This document shows, in pieces, positions 26,339 to 35,482 of a stretch of 64,000 bases of DNA. A program made the position numbers and the translations under genes. Numbering within the stretch: position 1 is the stretch's first letter; each line of letters starts with the position of its first letter. A model generated the notes under the pieces. That model had not been told where the DNA came from and ran no database searches. It saw only the letters and a program-made list of their open reading frames with translations. Source of the DNA: Natrinema altunense (GTDB taxonomy: Archaea > Halobacteriota > Halobacteria > Halobacteriales > Natrialbaceae); contig NZ_JNCS01000008.1 in the NCBI RefSeq assembly GCF_000731985.1, positions 1-64,000 of the forward strand. The letters are read 5' to 3'.

Positions 26339-26905
26339 GTGATCGGACGAAGCCCAACGGGAGCCATCGATGAGGCCGCTCGAGCGGTCGAGCAGGGAAC
26401 CCCGTCGGACTTGTCGTTGGACGACGTCTACCACCTCCTCCAGACGAAGCGCCGTCGGGACGTCCTTCGATACCTCCGCGGGGCGGACGGACCGGTTCGG
26501 TTGCGCGAACTCGCCGAACAGGTCGCCGCCTGGGAGCAGGACACGGCGGTCGAGAACTTGAGTTCCGACGAACGCCAGCGGGTCTACATCTCATTGTACC
26601 AGTCGCATTTGCCGAAACTCGACAACCACGGGATCGTCGACTACGACAAGGATCGTGGCCGAGTCGAAGCGACTCCGCGGCTCTCACAGTTGGATTCGTA
26701 TCTCGAGCCTCCACGGGAGACGGGTGCGCCCGACCGGTGGCCACAGCGATACGCGGCGACAGTCGGCCTCTGTGCGCTGCTGGTCTGTGGCATCTGGGCG
26801 GGGATCGTTCCGATCGCCGGCCTCGCCGGCTCGGGGATCGTACTCGCCGCGGTGACCGCCGTCACGGTCGTCCACGCGTGGTCGACCGGTGTCTTTCGCC
26901 GGTAG
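26339..26905 (+). CDS. Winged-helix membrane protein (DUF7344-like)
   Basis: The 188-residue protein starts with GTG. Residues of about 25-120 hold a winged-helix domain of the haloarchaeal DUF7344 type: LSLDDVYHLLQTKRRRDVLRYL, RLRELAEQVAAWE, SLYQSHLPKLDNHGIVDYD. Two hydrophobic segments follow at about 138-157 and 160-180, and the chain ends VVHAWSTGVFRR. The DNA-binding part would thus sit on the inner face of the membrane. It is convergent with the membrane HExxH protein gene 75 bases downstream, which suggests release by proteolysis as a testable idea. The only start in frame near the domain is the GTG. Confidence 0.82.
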   Translation: MIGRSPTGAIDEAARAVEQGTPSDLSLDDVYHLLQTKRRRDVLRYLRGADGPVRLRELAEQVAAWEQDTAVENLSSDERQRVYISLYQSHLPKLDNHGIVDYDKDRGRVEATPRLSQLDSYLEPPRETGAPDRWPQRYAATVGLCALLVCGIWAGIVPIAGLAGSGIVLAAVTAVTVVHAWSTGVFRR

Positions 26906-26980
26906 TCTTTCGACGCTGGGTGCGCTCCGTCCGCGAGAAGTCGATCGCAACACTCGAACACGGGAGCCAGACGACGACCG

Positions 26981-27430
26981 TCAGTCGGCGCGGGACGTGG
27001 CTGCCGTGGTCGGATCGGCGGACCGCTCGAGGAGCCGATGGGCGTGAACGGCGACCGAAAAGTCCTGCGGGCTCGGGAGCGCACAGGCGAGCCAACCGAT
27101 CGCCGCAGCGGCGGTGATCGGTGTTTCGGTCGTCATGTACCCCGCGGCGGCCAGTCCGAAGACGGGGATCGCGAGGAGGAACGGGGCCAGCGCCGCGAGC
27201 CGCAGCGTCCACGGGGGTTCGCCGCCGGTCGGACGGGGAGTGACGGCAGCCCAGGGGCGGGTCGTCAGGAGCGCGAGGAGTCCGTCGGTCCGTCCGGGGA
27301 GGTAGGAGACGGAATACTCGACGCGTGCGAGTCGCAGAACCACTGCGTGGGTCCACTCGTGGGCCACCAGTCCGACTGCGACCGCGAGGGTGAGCGCACA
27401 ACCGGCAACCACCACGTTCGATCCGATCAT
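26981..27430 (-). CDS. Small membrane metalloprotease with intramembrane HExxH
   Basis: The 149-residue protein has about four hydrophobic segments. The first ends in VAHEWTH, with the zinc motif His24-Glu25-x-x-His28 inside or at the edge of the membrane. Near the C terminus PSPQDFSVAVHAH (Asp123) could supply the third zinc ligand. This arrangement is that of the site-2-protease-like (DUF3267/M50-like) family. The ATG at 27430 is preferred; an upstream ATG would add a 19-residue tail of no membrane character. It faces the winged-helix membrane protein gene tail to tail. The substrate is unknown. Confidence 0.72.
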   Translation of the reverse strand: MIGSNVVVAGCALTLAVAVGLVAHEWTHAVVLRLARVEYSVSYLPGRTDGLLALLTTRPWAAVTPRPTGGEPPWTLRLAALAPFLLAIPVFGLAAAGYMTTETPITAAAAIGWLACALPSPQDFSVAVHAHRLLERSADPTTAATSRAD

Positions 27431-27676
27431 TGGAGACGCGAGACGGGTAGAGCCCCCGACGACCGGGGCACCGCCCATCTCACGCATCGAGTGGATGCCC
27501 CGCCGGGAGAAGTCCCCGCGCCTGTACCAGTTGTCGTCTTAAGTCAGGACCGTCGGCAGCGCCGCTTTCGGTCGGGACCGCGTTCCGTCGGTTCTGAACA
27601 TCATCCGCTCCGCGGAGCGCGGCCCGCGGGTGTCGCTCGGCCAAGCATTAAGTATTGTCGAGTGGTAGCGCGTGTC

Positions 27677-28408
27677 ATGGCATCGAACAATGCTCTCGAG
27701 TTCGGTCATGCGGACCGCAAAGAAATCTACGAGTACGTCGAGCGACACGGAGCGGTCGACCCCGAGGAGACGCGAGAGCAACTCGGACTCGATCCGAGCG
27801 GGTTCCGCCATCACGTCGCGATCCTCAAGCGGGACGGCCGAATCGAGGCGGCAGACGGGACGCTCAGGGTAACGATCGACGCGGGTGCCGAGGAGGAGTA
27901 CGTCTCCGCGGACCTCGAGTTCCACATTCGACCGGCCCGACAGGAGGACCTGACGGGTATCGTCGGTGCGATCAGACGGGTCGCCGAGGAGAAGACCTAC
28001 ATCGAAGCCGAGACCGTCGCCGACGAGATCGACCACGAGGAGGCGCTGCTCCGACACAACGAACTCCAGTCGCGGATGTTCTTCGTCGCCACGGTCGAGG
28101 ACGACGTCGTCGGCTGGGTTCACCTCCACGCCCCGGAGATAGAGAAGTTGAGCCACACCGCCGAACTCACCGTCGGGGTTCTGGAGGACTACCGCGGCCA
28201 CGGCGTCGGCTCACACCTCCTCTCACGGGGCCTCGAGTGGGCCGGGTCGAACGGCTACGAGAAGGTCTACCAGAGCGTGCCGTCGACAAACGAGGAGGCG
28301 ATCGCATTTCTCGAGGAACACGACTGGGAAACCGAAGCGATCCGCGAGGACCACTACAAACTCGACGGCCACTACGTCGACGAGGTGATGATGGCCGTCG
28401 AACTGTAG
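27677..28408 (+). CDS. Winged-helix/GNAT fusion acetyltransferase, copy 2
   Basis: This 243-residue paralogue has the same order as the protein at 6829-7560. The N-terminal winged helix is seen in IYEYVERHGAVDPEETREQL and GFRHHVAILKRDGRIEAADGTL. A GNAT domain with the acetyl-CoA loop YRGHGVGSHLL follows. It ends HYVDEVMMAVEL, almost as copy 1. The shared segments IYEYVERHG and the GNAT core suggest a duplication within the lineage. The ATG at 27677 follows a typical short upstream region; the longer frame has no support. The acceptor is unknown and no acceptor-like gene is adjacent. Confidence 0.86.
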   Translation: MASNNALEFGHADRKEIYEYVERHGAVDPEETREQLGLDPSGFRHHVAILKRDGRIEAADGTLRVTIDAGAEEEYVSADLEFHIRPARQEDLTGIVGAIRRVAEEKTYIEAETVADEIDHEEALLRHNELQSRMFFVATVEDDVVGWVHLHAPEIEKLSHTAELTVGVLEDYRGHGVGSHLLSRGLEWAGSNGYEKVYQSVPSTNEEAIAFLEEHDWETEAIREDHYKLDGHYVDEVMMAVEL

Positions 28409-28549
28409 CTCTCTCGGTTCGATTCGTCGGGTTTCAGGCGCGCCTCCGTCAGTCTCAGGTCCTTCGTCCTCGCTGCAACCGCGTCGCTCGCGGCGACCGG
28501 CACCGGTCGAATCGAAAGACAATTCCTGTCGACGGCGCTACGCCAGAGC

Positions 28550-29731
28550 ATGCTTTCGATCGCACTTGCCGGGAAACCGAACGCCGGCAAGTCCACGTTC
28601 TACACGGCGGCGACGATGGCGGAGGTAGACGTCGCCAACTACCCCTTCACGACGATCGACGCCAACCGCGGGGTGAGCTACGTTCGGACCGAGTGTCCCT
28701 GTCTCGAGCGCGAGGAGCGCTGCAACGCCGAGAACTGCGAGGACAGCAAGCGCTACGTCCCGATCGAGTTGCTGGATGTCGCTGGCCTCGTTCCCGGCGC
28801 TCACGAGGGGAAGGGGCTGGGCAATCAGTTCCTCGACGAACTGACGAACGCGGACGTGATCGTCAACGTCGTCGACGCCTCCGGCGGCACCAACGAGAAG
28901 GGCGAACCGGTCGACATCGGCGACCACGATCCGCTCGCGGACATCGACTTCATCGAGGAGGAGATGGACCTCTGGCTTGCCGGCATCGTCGAGCGCAACT
29001 GGGAATCCGTCGAGCGCAAGTCCCGCTCGCCCGATTTCGACATCGATGACGCGCTCGCAGACATGCTCTCGGGCTTTGGCGCGTCGCCCAAACAGATCGC
29101 GATCGTCCTCCGGGACCTCGACTATCCCGACGATCCGATCCAGTGGGAGGACGACCACCGCGAAGCGCTGGCCCGTGATGTCCGCCAGCGAACCAAACCG
29201 ATCGTCGTCGCGGCGAACAAGATCGACGTCGCACCCGCGGAGAACGTCGAGCGCCTGCTCGACCTCGATAAACCGGTGATCCCGACGACCGCGGAAGGCG
29301 AACTCGCCCTGCGCCGGGCCGCCGACAACGATCTCGTCGAGTACGATCCCGGCGACGAGACGATCGCGATCGGGGACGGCGTCAACGACGCCCAGCGTGG
29401 GGCCCTCGAGGACCTCGCGGACACCATGGCCGAATGGAACGGCACCGGCGTACAGGCGGCGCTGGACCACGCCGTCTACGACCTCCTCGAGCACCTCACC
29501 GCCTACCCGGTCGAGGACGCTTCGAAGTGGTCCGACGGCAGCGGCAACGTCCTCCCCGACGCCTTCCTGTTGCCCGAGGGTTCGACCCCGGTCGATCTCG
29601 CCTACAGCGTCCACTCCGACATCGGCGACGGCTACCTCCACGCGGTCAACGCCAAGTCGAACCGGGAGATCGGCGAGGAGTACGAACTCGAGGAAGGCGA
29701 CGTGATCAAGATCGTCAGCACGGCGTCGTGA
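28550..29731 (+). CDS. Archaeal YchF/OLA1-type translation-associated GTPase/ATPase
   Basis: The 393-residue protein starts MLSIALAGKPNAGKST, a P loop of the Obg/YchF class, followed by the switch II motif DVAGLVPGAHEGKG and the base-specificity motif NKID. A C-terminal TGS domain (PDAFLLPEGSTPVDLAYSVH) ends the protein. Members bind ribosomes and hydrolyse nucleotide. A cysteine-rich insertion (CPCLEREERCNAENCED, residues about 48-64) lies after switch I and recalls the metal-binding insert of archaeal forms. The gene is monocistronic as far as spacing shows. Confidence 0.9.
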   Translation: MLSIALAGKPNAGKSTFYTAATMAEVDVANYPFTTIDANRGVSYVRTECPCLEREERCNAENCEDSKRYVPIELLDVAGLVPGAHEGKGLGNQFLDELTNADVIVNVVDASGGTNEKGEPVDIGDHDPLADIDFIEEEMDLWLAGIVERNWESVERKSRSPDFDIDDALADMLSGFGASPKQIAIVLRDLDYPDDPIQWEDDHREALARDVRQRTKPIVVAANKIDVAPAENVERLLDLDKPVIPTTAEGELALRRAADNDLVEYDPGDETIAIGDGVNDAQRGALEDLADTMAEWNGTGVQAALDHAVYDLLEHLTAYPVEDASKWSDGSGNVLPDAFLLPEGSTPVDLAYSVHSDIGDGYLHAVNAKSNREIGEEYELEEGDVIKIVSTAS

Positions 29732-29973
29732 CGACGGGCGCGGAGGTCGGCGTCCGCGAGCGGTCGTCGATCCTGCGCGGCCAGCGCGAGACGGTCACGG
29801 TCAAACTCGATTGGAAGCCGCCAAAAGCGACGGCGGGTACCGAAGCGGCCGAAGCGGAGTCGCGATCCCGCCAGCCCCGGTTCTCCGGCCGAGCGATATC
29901 GATGCTAACGCGAACTATCGCGACCGCTGTCGGGTAGGGGCGTGCTTTTCTTCGATGACGACCTACACCCCGC

Positions 29974-30225
29974 ATGACTCCACGTCACACGGGCGTTTCC
30001 GAGTCCCGACGCGACCGAGAAACGGCGGCACGGTTAGCTACCCTCGAGGACCGACTCGAGGCGGCCGAGCGTCAGCAGCGTCTGCTTCGGACCACGGTTG
30101 CCGGGCTTGTACGGGAGGTCGGCTGCTCGCTGGGCTGCCAGTGCAGTCGTTGTGAGGGGAGCTACACGTTTGTCAAGGATGGGAGCATGTACTGTCCCCG
30201 CTGTGGGGACCGGGAACCCCTATAA
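29974..30225 (+). CDS. Small coiled-coil zinc-ribbon protein
   Basis: The 83-residue protein has an N-terminal helix with heptad-like spacing (TAARLATLEDRLEAAERQQRLL) that should form a coiled coil. A C-terminal zinc ribbon follows: CQCSRCEGSYTF, then MYCPRCGDREPL. The domain order suggests a dimer that presents two zinc ribbons, perhaps for nucleic acid or protein binding. No family name is known to me. It stands between the YchF-type gene and the convergent UbiA gene, with 37 bases to the latter. Confidence 0.78.
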   Translation: MTPRHTGVSESRRDRETAARLATLEDRLEAAERQQRLLRTTVAGLVREVGCSLGCQCSRCEGSYTFVKDGSMYCPRCGDREPL

Positions 30226-30262
30226 GGCGTTCGATCCGTGGGCGGCTCCCGCCCTCGAGCCC

Positions 30263-31123
30263 TCAGACGAAACGGCCGACCGGATCGAACCGGACGGCGG
30301 CCACGAGGACGGCGAGAAAGACGTAGGAACCCCGAATGAGCAACATGGTCGCGAGTTCGGGATCGGCCCGCCGCGCGACGGCGGCGACTGCAGCGAAGGC
30401 CAGCGCAGCGAGCAGCGTCGTCAGCGGGAAGACGCGAGCGACGGCGAAGCCGACGACGGCCGCCAACGCGACGGCCATCAACCCGTACGCGATATCGTAA
30501 GCACGACTGGGGCCGACCGCCACTGCAACGGTTCGCTTCTCGATCGACCGGTCGTAGGCGTAGTCCTGTGCGTCGTCGATCACCTTGACCCCGGAGAGCA
30601 GCGCGAGGAAGACGACGGCGAATCCGAGCGGGACGGCGGTGATCGTTCCCGCCTGCACGTAAAACCCACCGAGGATCGAGAGGGCGATGCCCAGCGGGTA
30701 GCCGGTCGTCGCCGTGACGGGGTTAGTATCGAGTTGAGGTGCATGGTGGTAGGCGATCAACCACGTCGGGACGACGACCGCCAGCACGAGGGCGTCGACC
30801 AGCGCCGCGAGCAGGAGACAACAACCCGCGAACGTCGCCGTCGACGCCGCGAGGCCGACCCGACAGCCGCGTTCGGTCAGCGGGTGGTCGTCGTCCTCCC
30901 CGCGGACGTGGAAGTCGACGTAGCCGTCCTTGACGTGGGCCGTGTAGACCGCCGCGAACATCGCGAGGACGTGGACCGCCGCGAGAACCGGATCGACGCT
31001 CCCCGCGAGGATCGCGCCGAACAGCGACGCGGCGATCGGCGGCGTCATGAAGACGGGATGGATCTGCGACCAGTACGCTCGAGCGACCGCGCCCGACCCA
31101 GTCCCGTCTCTCGCGAGGGCCAT
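30263..31123 (-). CDS. UbiA-family prenyltransferase
   Basis: The 286-residue integral membrane protein has about eight or nine hydrophobic segments. Both Asp-rich magnesium-prenyl-diphosphate motifs are visible: VKDGYVDFHVRGED and VIDDAQDYAYD, the latter matching DDxxDxxxD. The family attaches isoprenoid chains to aromatic or lipid acceptors (menaquinone, digeranylgeranylglyceryl phosphate, haem). The acceptor here is not predictable; no quinone or lipid gene is adjacent. The ATG at 31123 follows ATACCGGGACG and is the only start close to the first membrane segment. It diverges from the ThDP enzyme gene. Confidence 0.82.
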   Translation of the reverse strand: MALARDGTGSGAVARAYWSQIHPVFMTPPIAASLFGAILAGSVDPVLAAVHVLAMFAAVYTAHVKDGYVDFHVRGEDDDHPLTERGCRVGLAASTATFAGCCLLLAALVDALVLAVVVPTWLIAYHHAPQLDTNPVTATTGYPLGIALSILGGFYVQAGTITAVPLGFAVVFLALLSGVKVIDDAQDYAYDRSIEKRTVAVAVGPSRAYDIAYGLMAVALAAVVGFAVARVFPLTTLLAALAFAAVAAVARRADPELATMLLIRGSYVFLAVLVAAVRFDPVGRFV

Positions 31124-31217
31124 ACCGGGACGACAACGAACTGACGGATAATACCCGGGGCGGGCGCTGGGTTCCGAAACACACAATTTGATGTGGTGTG
31201 CCGTACCACGAGCGTGC

Positions 31218-32906
31218 ATGACGGACGAGTATACCGGGGCGGATCTCTTCACTGACGCGCTGGAAGCCTACGGGGTCGACTACGTCTTCGGCAATCCGGG
31301 GACGACCGAACTGCCGATCATGGACGCGATCGGCGACAGCGATCTCGAGTACCGCCTCGGGCTCCACGAGGACATCGCGGTCGGGATGGCCGGCGGCTAC
31401 GCCCAGCGGCGACGGTATCACGCCCACCACGACGACTCGATCACGCCGGTCGGCGTGGCGAACCTCCACATCGCGCCGGGGCTGGCCCACGGGCTCGGCA
31501 ACCTCTACGCGGCAAAGATCACCGGCGCGCCGCTGGTCGTGACCGCGGGCAATCACAGCACCGACTTCCGTCACGAGGAGCCGATACTCTCGGGCCGACT
31601 CGCGGACATGGCCCGCGAGTACTGCAAGTGGTCCGACGAGGTACTCGACGTGTCGGCGCTGCCGACGATGCTCCGGCGCGCGTTCCGCGTCGCGATGACC
31701 CCGCCCACGGGGCCGGTCTTCCTCGGCCTCCCGCTGGACGTGATGCTCGCGGAAACCGACGCCGAGCCGGACCGGTTGGGCCCGATTCCGAACGCGGGCA
31801 GCGGCGATCCCGCCCAACTCGAGCGCGCGGCCGGCCTGCTAGCCGAGGCCGACGAACCGGTACTGGTCGTCGGCGATCACGTCGCCCGCTCCGGGGCGGA
31901 CGCCGTCGCCGCAGCCGTCGAGTTGGCGGAAGCGACCGGGGCGCGCGTCCACGGTGAGATCCTCTCGTGTGAGGTCGATTTCCCGACGGACCACGAGCAG
32001 TGGGTCTCCTATCTGCCGACCAGCGAGGAGGCCGCATCCACGCTGCTGGACACCGATACGATCTGCTTTGCCGGCGTCTCGACGAACACGACGCTGACCC
32101 GCCACGAGGAGGCGCTGGTCGATTCCGACACGACCTGCATCCATCTAAGCGACGACAGTTGGCAGGTCGGGAAGAACCAGCCCGCCGACGCGGCCGTGAT
32201 CGGCGATCCGGGGCTAGTCATGCAGGGGATCACCGAGCGCGTCCAACCGAAACTCTCCGAGAACGTCGTCGCCGACCGCCTCGAGGCCGTCGCCGAGATC
32301 GCGGAGATGGTCGAGTCCCGGATGGCCGGCTCCGGCGAAGCCGAGGGGGACGACCCGCGGGCCTCGAAATCCCAGTTGGTCGACGCGATGGAGCGGGTCG
32401 CGGGTGACGCCGCGATCGTCGACGAGGGCGTCACGTCGAAGTACGCCATGCTGACGCGGTGGGATCTCGCGCCGGAGCAGTACATCTCGAACAAGGGCGG
32501 CGGTCTCGGGTACGGGTTACCGGCGGCGGTTGGGGCCGCCGTCGCCGAGGAACAACGCGACGAGCCCCGCGACGTGGTTGGCTTCATCGGTGACGGGTCC
32601 TACCAGTACTATCCCCATTCGATCTACAGCGCGGCTCGTTACGGGCTGGACCTGACGGTCGTCATCTCGGACAACCGCAACTACCGTATCCTGAAGGACA
32701 ACACGCTGCACATCATGGGCGGCGAGGAGTCGGACTACGAGTTCGTCGGGATGGACTTCGATCCCGCAGTCGACCTGGTGAAAAACGCCGAGAGCCACGG
32801 TGCGCGCGCCGAACTTGTCGAAACGCCCGACGAGATCGAGGACACGCTCGAGGCCGCACTCGCCCGCGAGGGGCCTGACGTACTCGACGTGCTCGTCCAC
32901 GACTGA
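31218..32906 (+). CDS. ThDP-dependent enzyme, benzoylformate decarboxylase/acetolactate synthase-like
   Basis: The 562-residue protein has the three domains of the pyruvate-decarboxylase-like ThDP family. The activating Glu51 lies in GLHEDIAVG, FGNPGTTELP is the N-terminal signature, and the ThDP-magnesium motif GDGS starts near residue 458 and ends at DNRNY. It should act on a 2-keto acid in the cytoplasm. No FAD- or regulatory-subunit gene is nearby, so true acetohydroxy acid synthase is less likely than a decarboxylase or carboligase. A BRE/TATA-like CCGAAACACACAATTTG lies about 30-45 bases before the ATG. Confidence 0.85.
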   Translation: MTDEYTGADLFTDALEAYGVDYVFGNPGTTELPIMDAIGDSDLEYRLGLHEDIAVGMAGGYAQRRRYHAHHDDSITPVGVANLHIAPGLAHGLGNLYAAKITGAPLVVTAGNHSTDFRHEEPILSGRLADMAREYCKWSDEVLDVSALPTMLRRAFRVAMTPPTGPVFLGLPLDVMLAETDAEPDRLGPIPNAGSGDPAQLERAAGLLAEADEPVLVVGDHVARSGADAVAAAVELAEATGARVHGEILSCEVDFPTDHEQWVSYLPTSEEAASTLLDTDTICFAGVSTNTTLTRHEEALVDSDTTCIHLSDDSWQVGKNQPADAAVIGDPGLVMQGITERVQPKLSENVVADRLEAVAEIAEMVESRMAGSGEAEGDDPRASKSQLVDAMERVAGDAAIVDEGVTSKYAMLTRWDLAPEQYISNKGGGLGYGLPAAVGAAVAEEQRDEPRDVVGFIGDGSYQYYPHSIYSAARYGLDLTVVISDNRNYRILKDNTLHIMGGEESDYEFVGMDFDPAVDLVKNAESHGARAELVETPDEIEDTLEAALAREGPDVLDVLVHD

Positions 32907-32921
32907 GTCCCGTCGCGCAGT

Positions 32922-33785
32922 TTACGCGAGGAACTGGCGATCGTGCTCGCTCATTACGGCTCGAGACGTGTCCGAGAACGCGGCGACGTAATCCATGTTG
33001 AGGACGGACCAGGAGTCGTCGACTGGGTCGGCGGTGTCGCCGACCGCTCCCTGCTGGGTCGCAAACTGGTGGTTCCGCGGCGTGTTGCTGCTTTCCCGTG
33101 CCGAATAGCCCGTGGCCATCACGGTGATCCCGTGGTGGGTGAGCCAGCCGCTCGCATCGGGATGGTCCTGTGCGCCACAGCTGTGTGCCCGCACGACCGG
33201 CGAGGGATCGTCTGCGGTCGCGTCAGCCGGGTAGTGTGGGAAGTCGGCCCAGCCGATGACCGCGTGGCCACACTCGTGTGCGGCGAAGTTCCGCCGCAAG
33301 TCCTCGGGCGTCCCGATCCCGAACCCGAGACCGGCCACGATTTCGGTGTTGACGTAGCCGTACGCACCGGGTTCACCGTCACGCCCCCCGTCGTGTCCCG
33401 CATAGGATCGCATCGCACCTGCGGACGTCCGTCCGTCCCCGATGACGAACAGCGTGATCGTTTCGGGCGTCCGGTCGGGCCGAAGCCCGGCGTCTTCGAT
33501 CGCATCGAGGGTCGCGGTATGTGACACCGAAATCCCGAAGTCGGCGACCGAATCCTCGTCGGTCGTTACCGTCGCCGTCCCCTCGGTTGCGTCCGTCCAC
33601 GTGTCGGCGAACAGGGACGCTCCCTCGACGATAGCACTCATCGCATCGTCGGTCGAAGAGACCGACTCGTGACGGATGAGCTCGACCGTGAGGCCGCCCT
33701 CGCCGGCGTCGGCCGATCCGGTTGCGGGGACGACGGCGGTGCCGGCGGCTAGACAGGCACTCGATAGGAACTCCCGACGTTTCAT
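32922..33785 (-). CDS. Tat-exported HExxH zinc metalloprotease-like protein
   Basis: The 287-residue protein begins with a Tat signal (KRREFLSSACLAAG) that probably ends at the TGSADA region. The mature part contains the zincin motif His170-Glu171-Cys-Gly-His174. Possible third ligands lie in HYPAD or in AHSCGAQDH downstream. It has no propeptide or recognised C-terminal domain. The family is not one I can name. The order of a compact N-terminal domain (about 30-120) and a single zinc site resembles small secreted metalloproteases. It is convergent with the ThDP gene, which ends 16 bases away. Confidence 0.75.
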   Translation of the reverse strand: MKRREFLSSACLAAGTAVVPATGSADAGEGGLTVELIRHESVSSTDDAMSAIVEGASLFADTWTDATEGTATVTTDEDSVADFGISVSHTATLDAIEDAGLRPDRTPETITLFVIGDGRTSAGAMRSYAGHDGGRDGEPGAYGYVNTEIVAGLGFGIGTPEDLRRNFAAHECGHAVIGWADFPHYPADATADDPSPVVRAHSCGAQDHPDASGWLTHHGITVMATGYSARESSNTPRNHQFATQQGAVGDTADPVDDSWSVLNMDYVAAFSDTSRAVMSEHDRQFLA

Positions 33786-33887
33786 TATCGAACTCGATTC
33801 GACGCGAGACGTATAAACATCGGTGGCCGAACGGGTGGACAGCGAGCCGTTCGCCGCTCGAGCACGGCTCGAGCGTTCCAGCCACGC

Positions 33888-35315
33888 TCACCGCTCCGCC
33901 TCGGTGAGCCGCTCGCCGTCGGCCGTTTCGGGGAAGATCTTCCCCGGATTGAGCGTATCGGTCGGGTCCAGCGCGCGTTTAACCGCCCGCATGGCCTCGA
34001 CAGCCCCGGCCCCGTGCTCCGGCTCGAGGTAGCGTTGTTTTCCCTCGCCGATGCCGTGTTCGCCTGTCGCGGTCCCGCCGAGTTCGATCGCGAGGGCGAC
34101 GATCTCCCGGTAGAGGTCCTCGCCGCGGGTGCGGTGCGCGGGGTCGTCCGGATCGACGAGGACGCTGTAGTGGAGGTTGCCGTCGCCCGCGTGCCCGAAA
34201 CAGGGGACGAGGAGATCGTACTCGTCGGCGAGGCGCTTCGTCTCGCGGACGATCTCGGGGTAGGAGCTGATCGGGACCGTCACGTCGCCGGGGTGGAGCG
34301 GCTCGAGATCGGGGTCGTACGCCGAGACGGCGTAGGCCATCTCCCGGCGGGCCTGCCAGAGGGCGGCCATCTCGGCGTCGTCGTCGCTCATCTCGAAGCG
34401 ACCGACAGCGTGGTCCTCGAAGATCGTCCGGCAGAGATCGATCTCCGCCTCGACGCCGTGGTTCGCGTGGAACTCGAGGAAGACCATCGGCGCGTCGGGG
34501 AGTTCGCTCCCGAGATACTCGTTGGCCATCGTCGCGCTCAGTCGGTCCACGAGTTCGATTTTCGCGACGCCGACGTCGGTCCGGACCGCGTCGAAGACGG
34601 CCTCCACGGCGTCGTCGAGGGTTTCGAAGATGGCTCGTCCGCCGCGAACCTGTTCGGGTCGGCCGGCGAGTTCCAGCGTCGCTTCGGTGACGACCGCTAG
34701 CGTGCCCTCGCTGCCGACGATGAGATCGGTCAGGTTGTAGCCGCTCGAGGTCTTGATCGCCCGCGAGCCCGTCTCGATGACGGTGCCGTCGGCCAGTACC
34801 GCCTCGAGACCGAGCACCCAGTCGGCGACTTCGCCGTACCGGACCGTCTGCATCCCGCTGGCGTCCGTCGCGATCATCCCGCCGATCGTCGAGATGTCGC
34901 CGGAGGAGGGCAACGGCGGGAAAAAGAGGCCGTCCCCGGCGACGTACTCGTCGATGTCCGACCCGATGATCCCCGGTCCGACGTCGATCTGGAGGTCCGC
35001 GGGCCGGTAATCGACGACCTCGTCCATCCGTGTGAGATCGAGGCTGATGCCGCCGTGGGCGGGAACGGCGTTGCCCTCGAGTCCGGTCCCCGCGGCGTAG
35101 GGCGTCACCGGGACGCCGCGGTCGGTCGCGGCGGCCAACACTGCGGATACGTCGGCCGTACACGCCGGCCAGACGACGGCGTCCGGGAGCACGCCCCCGT
35201 CGTCGATTCGCTCCGCCCCGTAGTCGGTCGCGTGCGATTCCCGCCGCTCGTCCGCGACGGAAATCCGGTCGGCCGCGAGGGGGAGATCCTCGAGAAACGA
35301 GCAATCGTGTGGCAT
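33888..35315 (-). CDS. FAD-binding oxidase, GlcD/D-lactate dehydrogenase type
   Basis: The 475-residue protein has the FAD-PCMH domain with PYAAGTGLEGNAVP and the signature GMIATDASGMQTVRYG, then the FAD-linked oxidase C-terminal domain ending in the conserved ALDPTDTLNPGKIF. The typical reaction is oxidation of glycolate or D-lactate with electrons passed to the respiratory chain or an iron-sulfur partner. No GlcE/GlcF subunits are linked here. The ATG at 35315 is supported by ACTGATAGTATC (minus strand GATACTATCAGT) about 16-27 bases upstream. Substrate choice between glycolate and D-lactate is open. Confidence 0.87.
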   Translation of the reverse strand: MPHDCSFLEDLPLAADRISVADERRESHATDYGAERIDDGGVLPDAVVWPACTADVSAVLAAATDRGVPVTPYAAGTGLEGNAVPAHGGISLDLTRMDEVVDYRPADLQIDVGPGIIGSDIDEYVAGDGLFFPPLPSSGDISTIGGMIATDASGMQTVRYGEVADWVLGLEAVLADGTVIETGSRAIKTSSGYNLTDLIVGSEGTLAVVTEATLELAGRPEQVRGGRAIFETLDDAVEAVFDAVRTDVGVAKIELVDRLSATMANEYLGSELPDAPMVFLEFHANHGVEAEIDLCRTIFEDHAVGRFEMSDDDAEMAALWQARREMAYAVSAYDPDLEPLHPGDVTVPISSYPEIVRETKRLADEYDLLVPCFGHAGDGNLHYSVLVDPDDPAHRTRGEDLYREIVALAIELGGTATGEHGIGEGKQRYLEPEHGAGAVEAMRAVKRALDPTDTLNPGKIFPETADGERLTEAER

Positions 35316-35442
35316 ATACTCACATTGTCTACTGATAGTATCAACGTTTCCCACATGCAATCCCGCTCGCGGCGCTCTCGTGAGTCCGGGCATATATATC
35401 GCTTCTATCCACAGGGATAATCATGATGGCTAACATAGATAA

Positions 35443-35455
35443 ATTATAATAATAC
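35443..35455 (+). promoter_or_regulatory. AT-rich promoter of the PhoD-like gene
   Basis: ATTATAATAATAC lies about 28-40 bases before the ATG at 35483, in the most AT-rich patch of this segment. The position fits an archaeal TATA box with a short leader. Confidence 0.5.
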
Positions 35456-35482
35456 TTTACTGGAAGTAAGGGACTCAATCGT

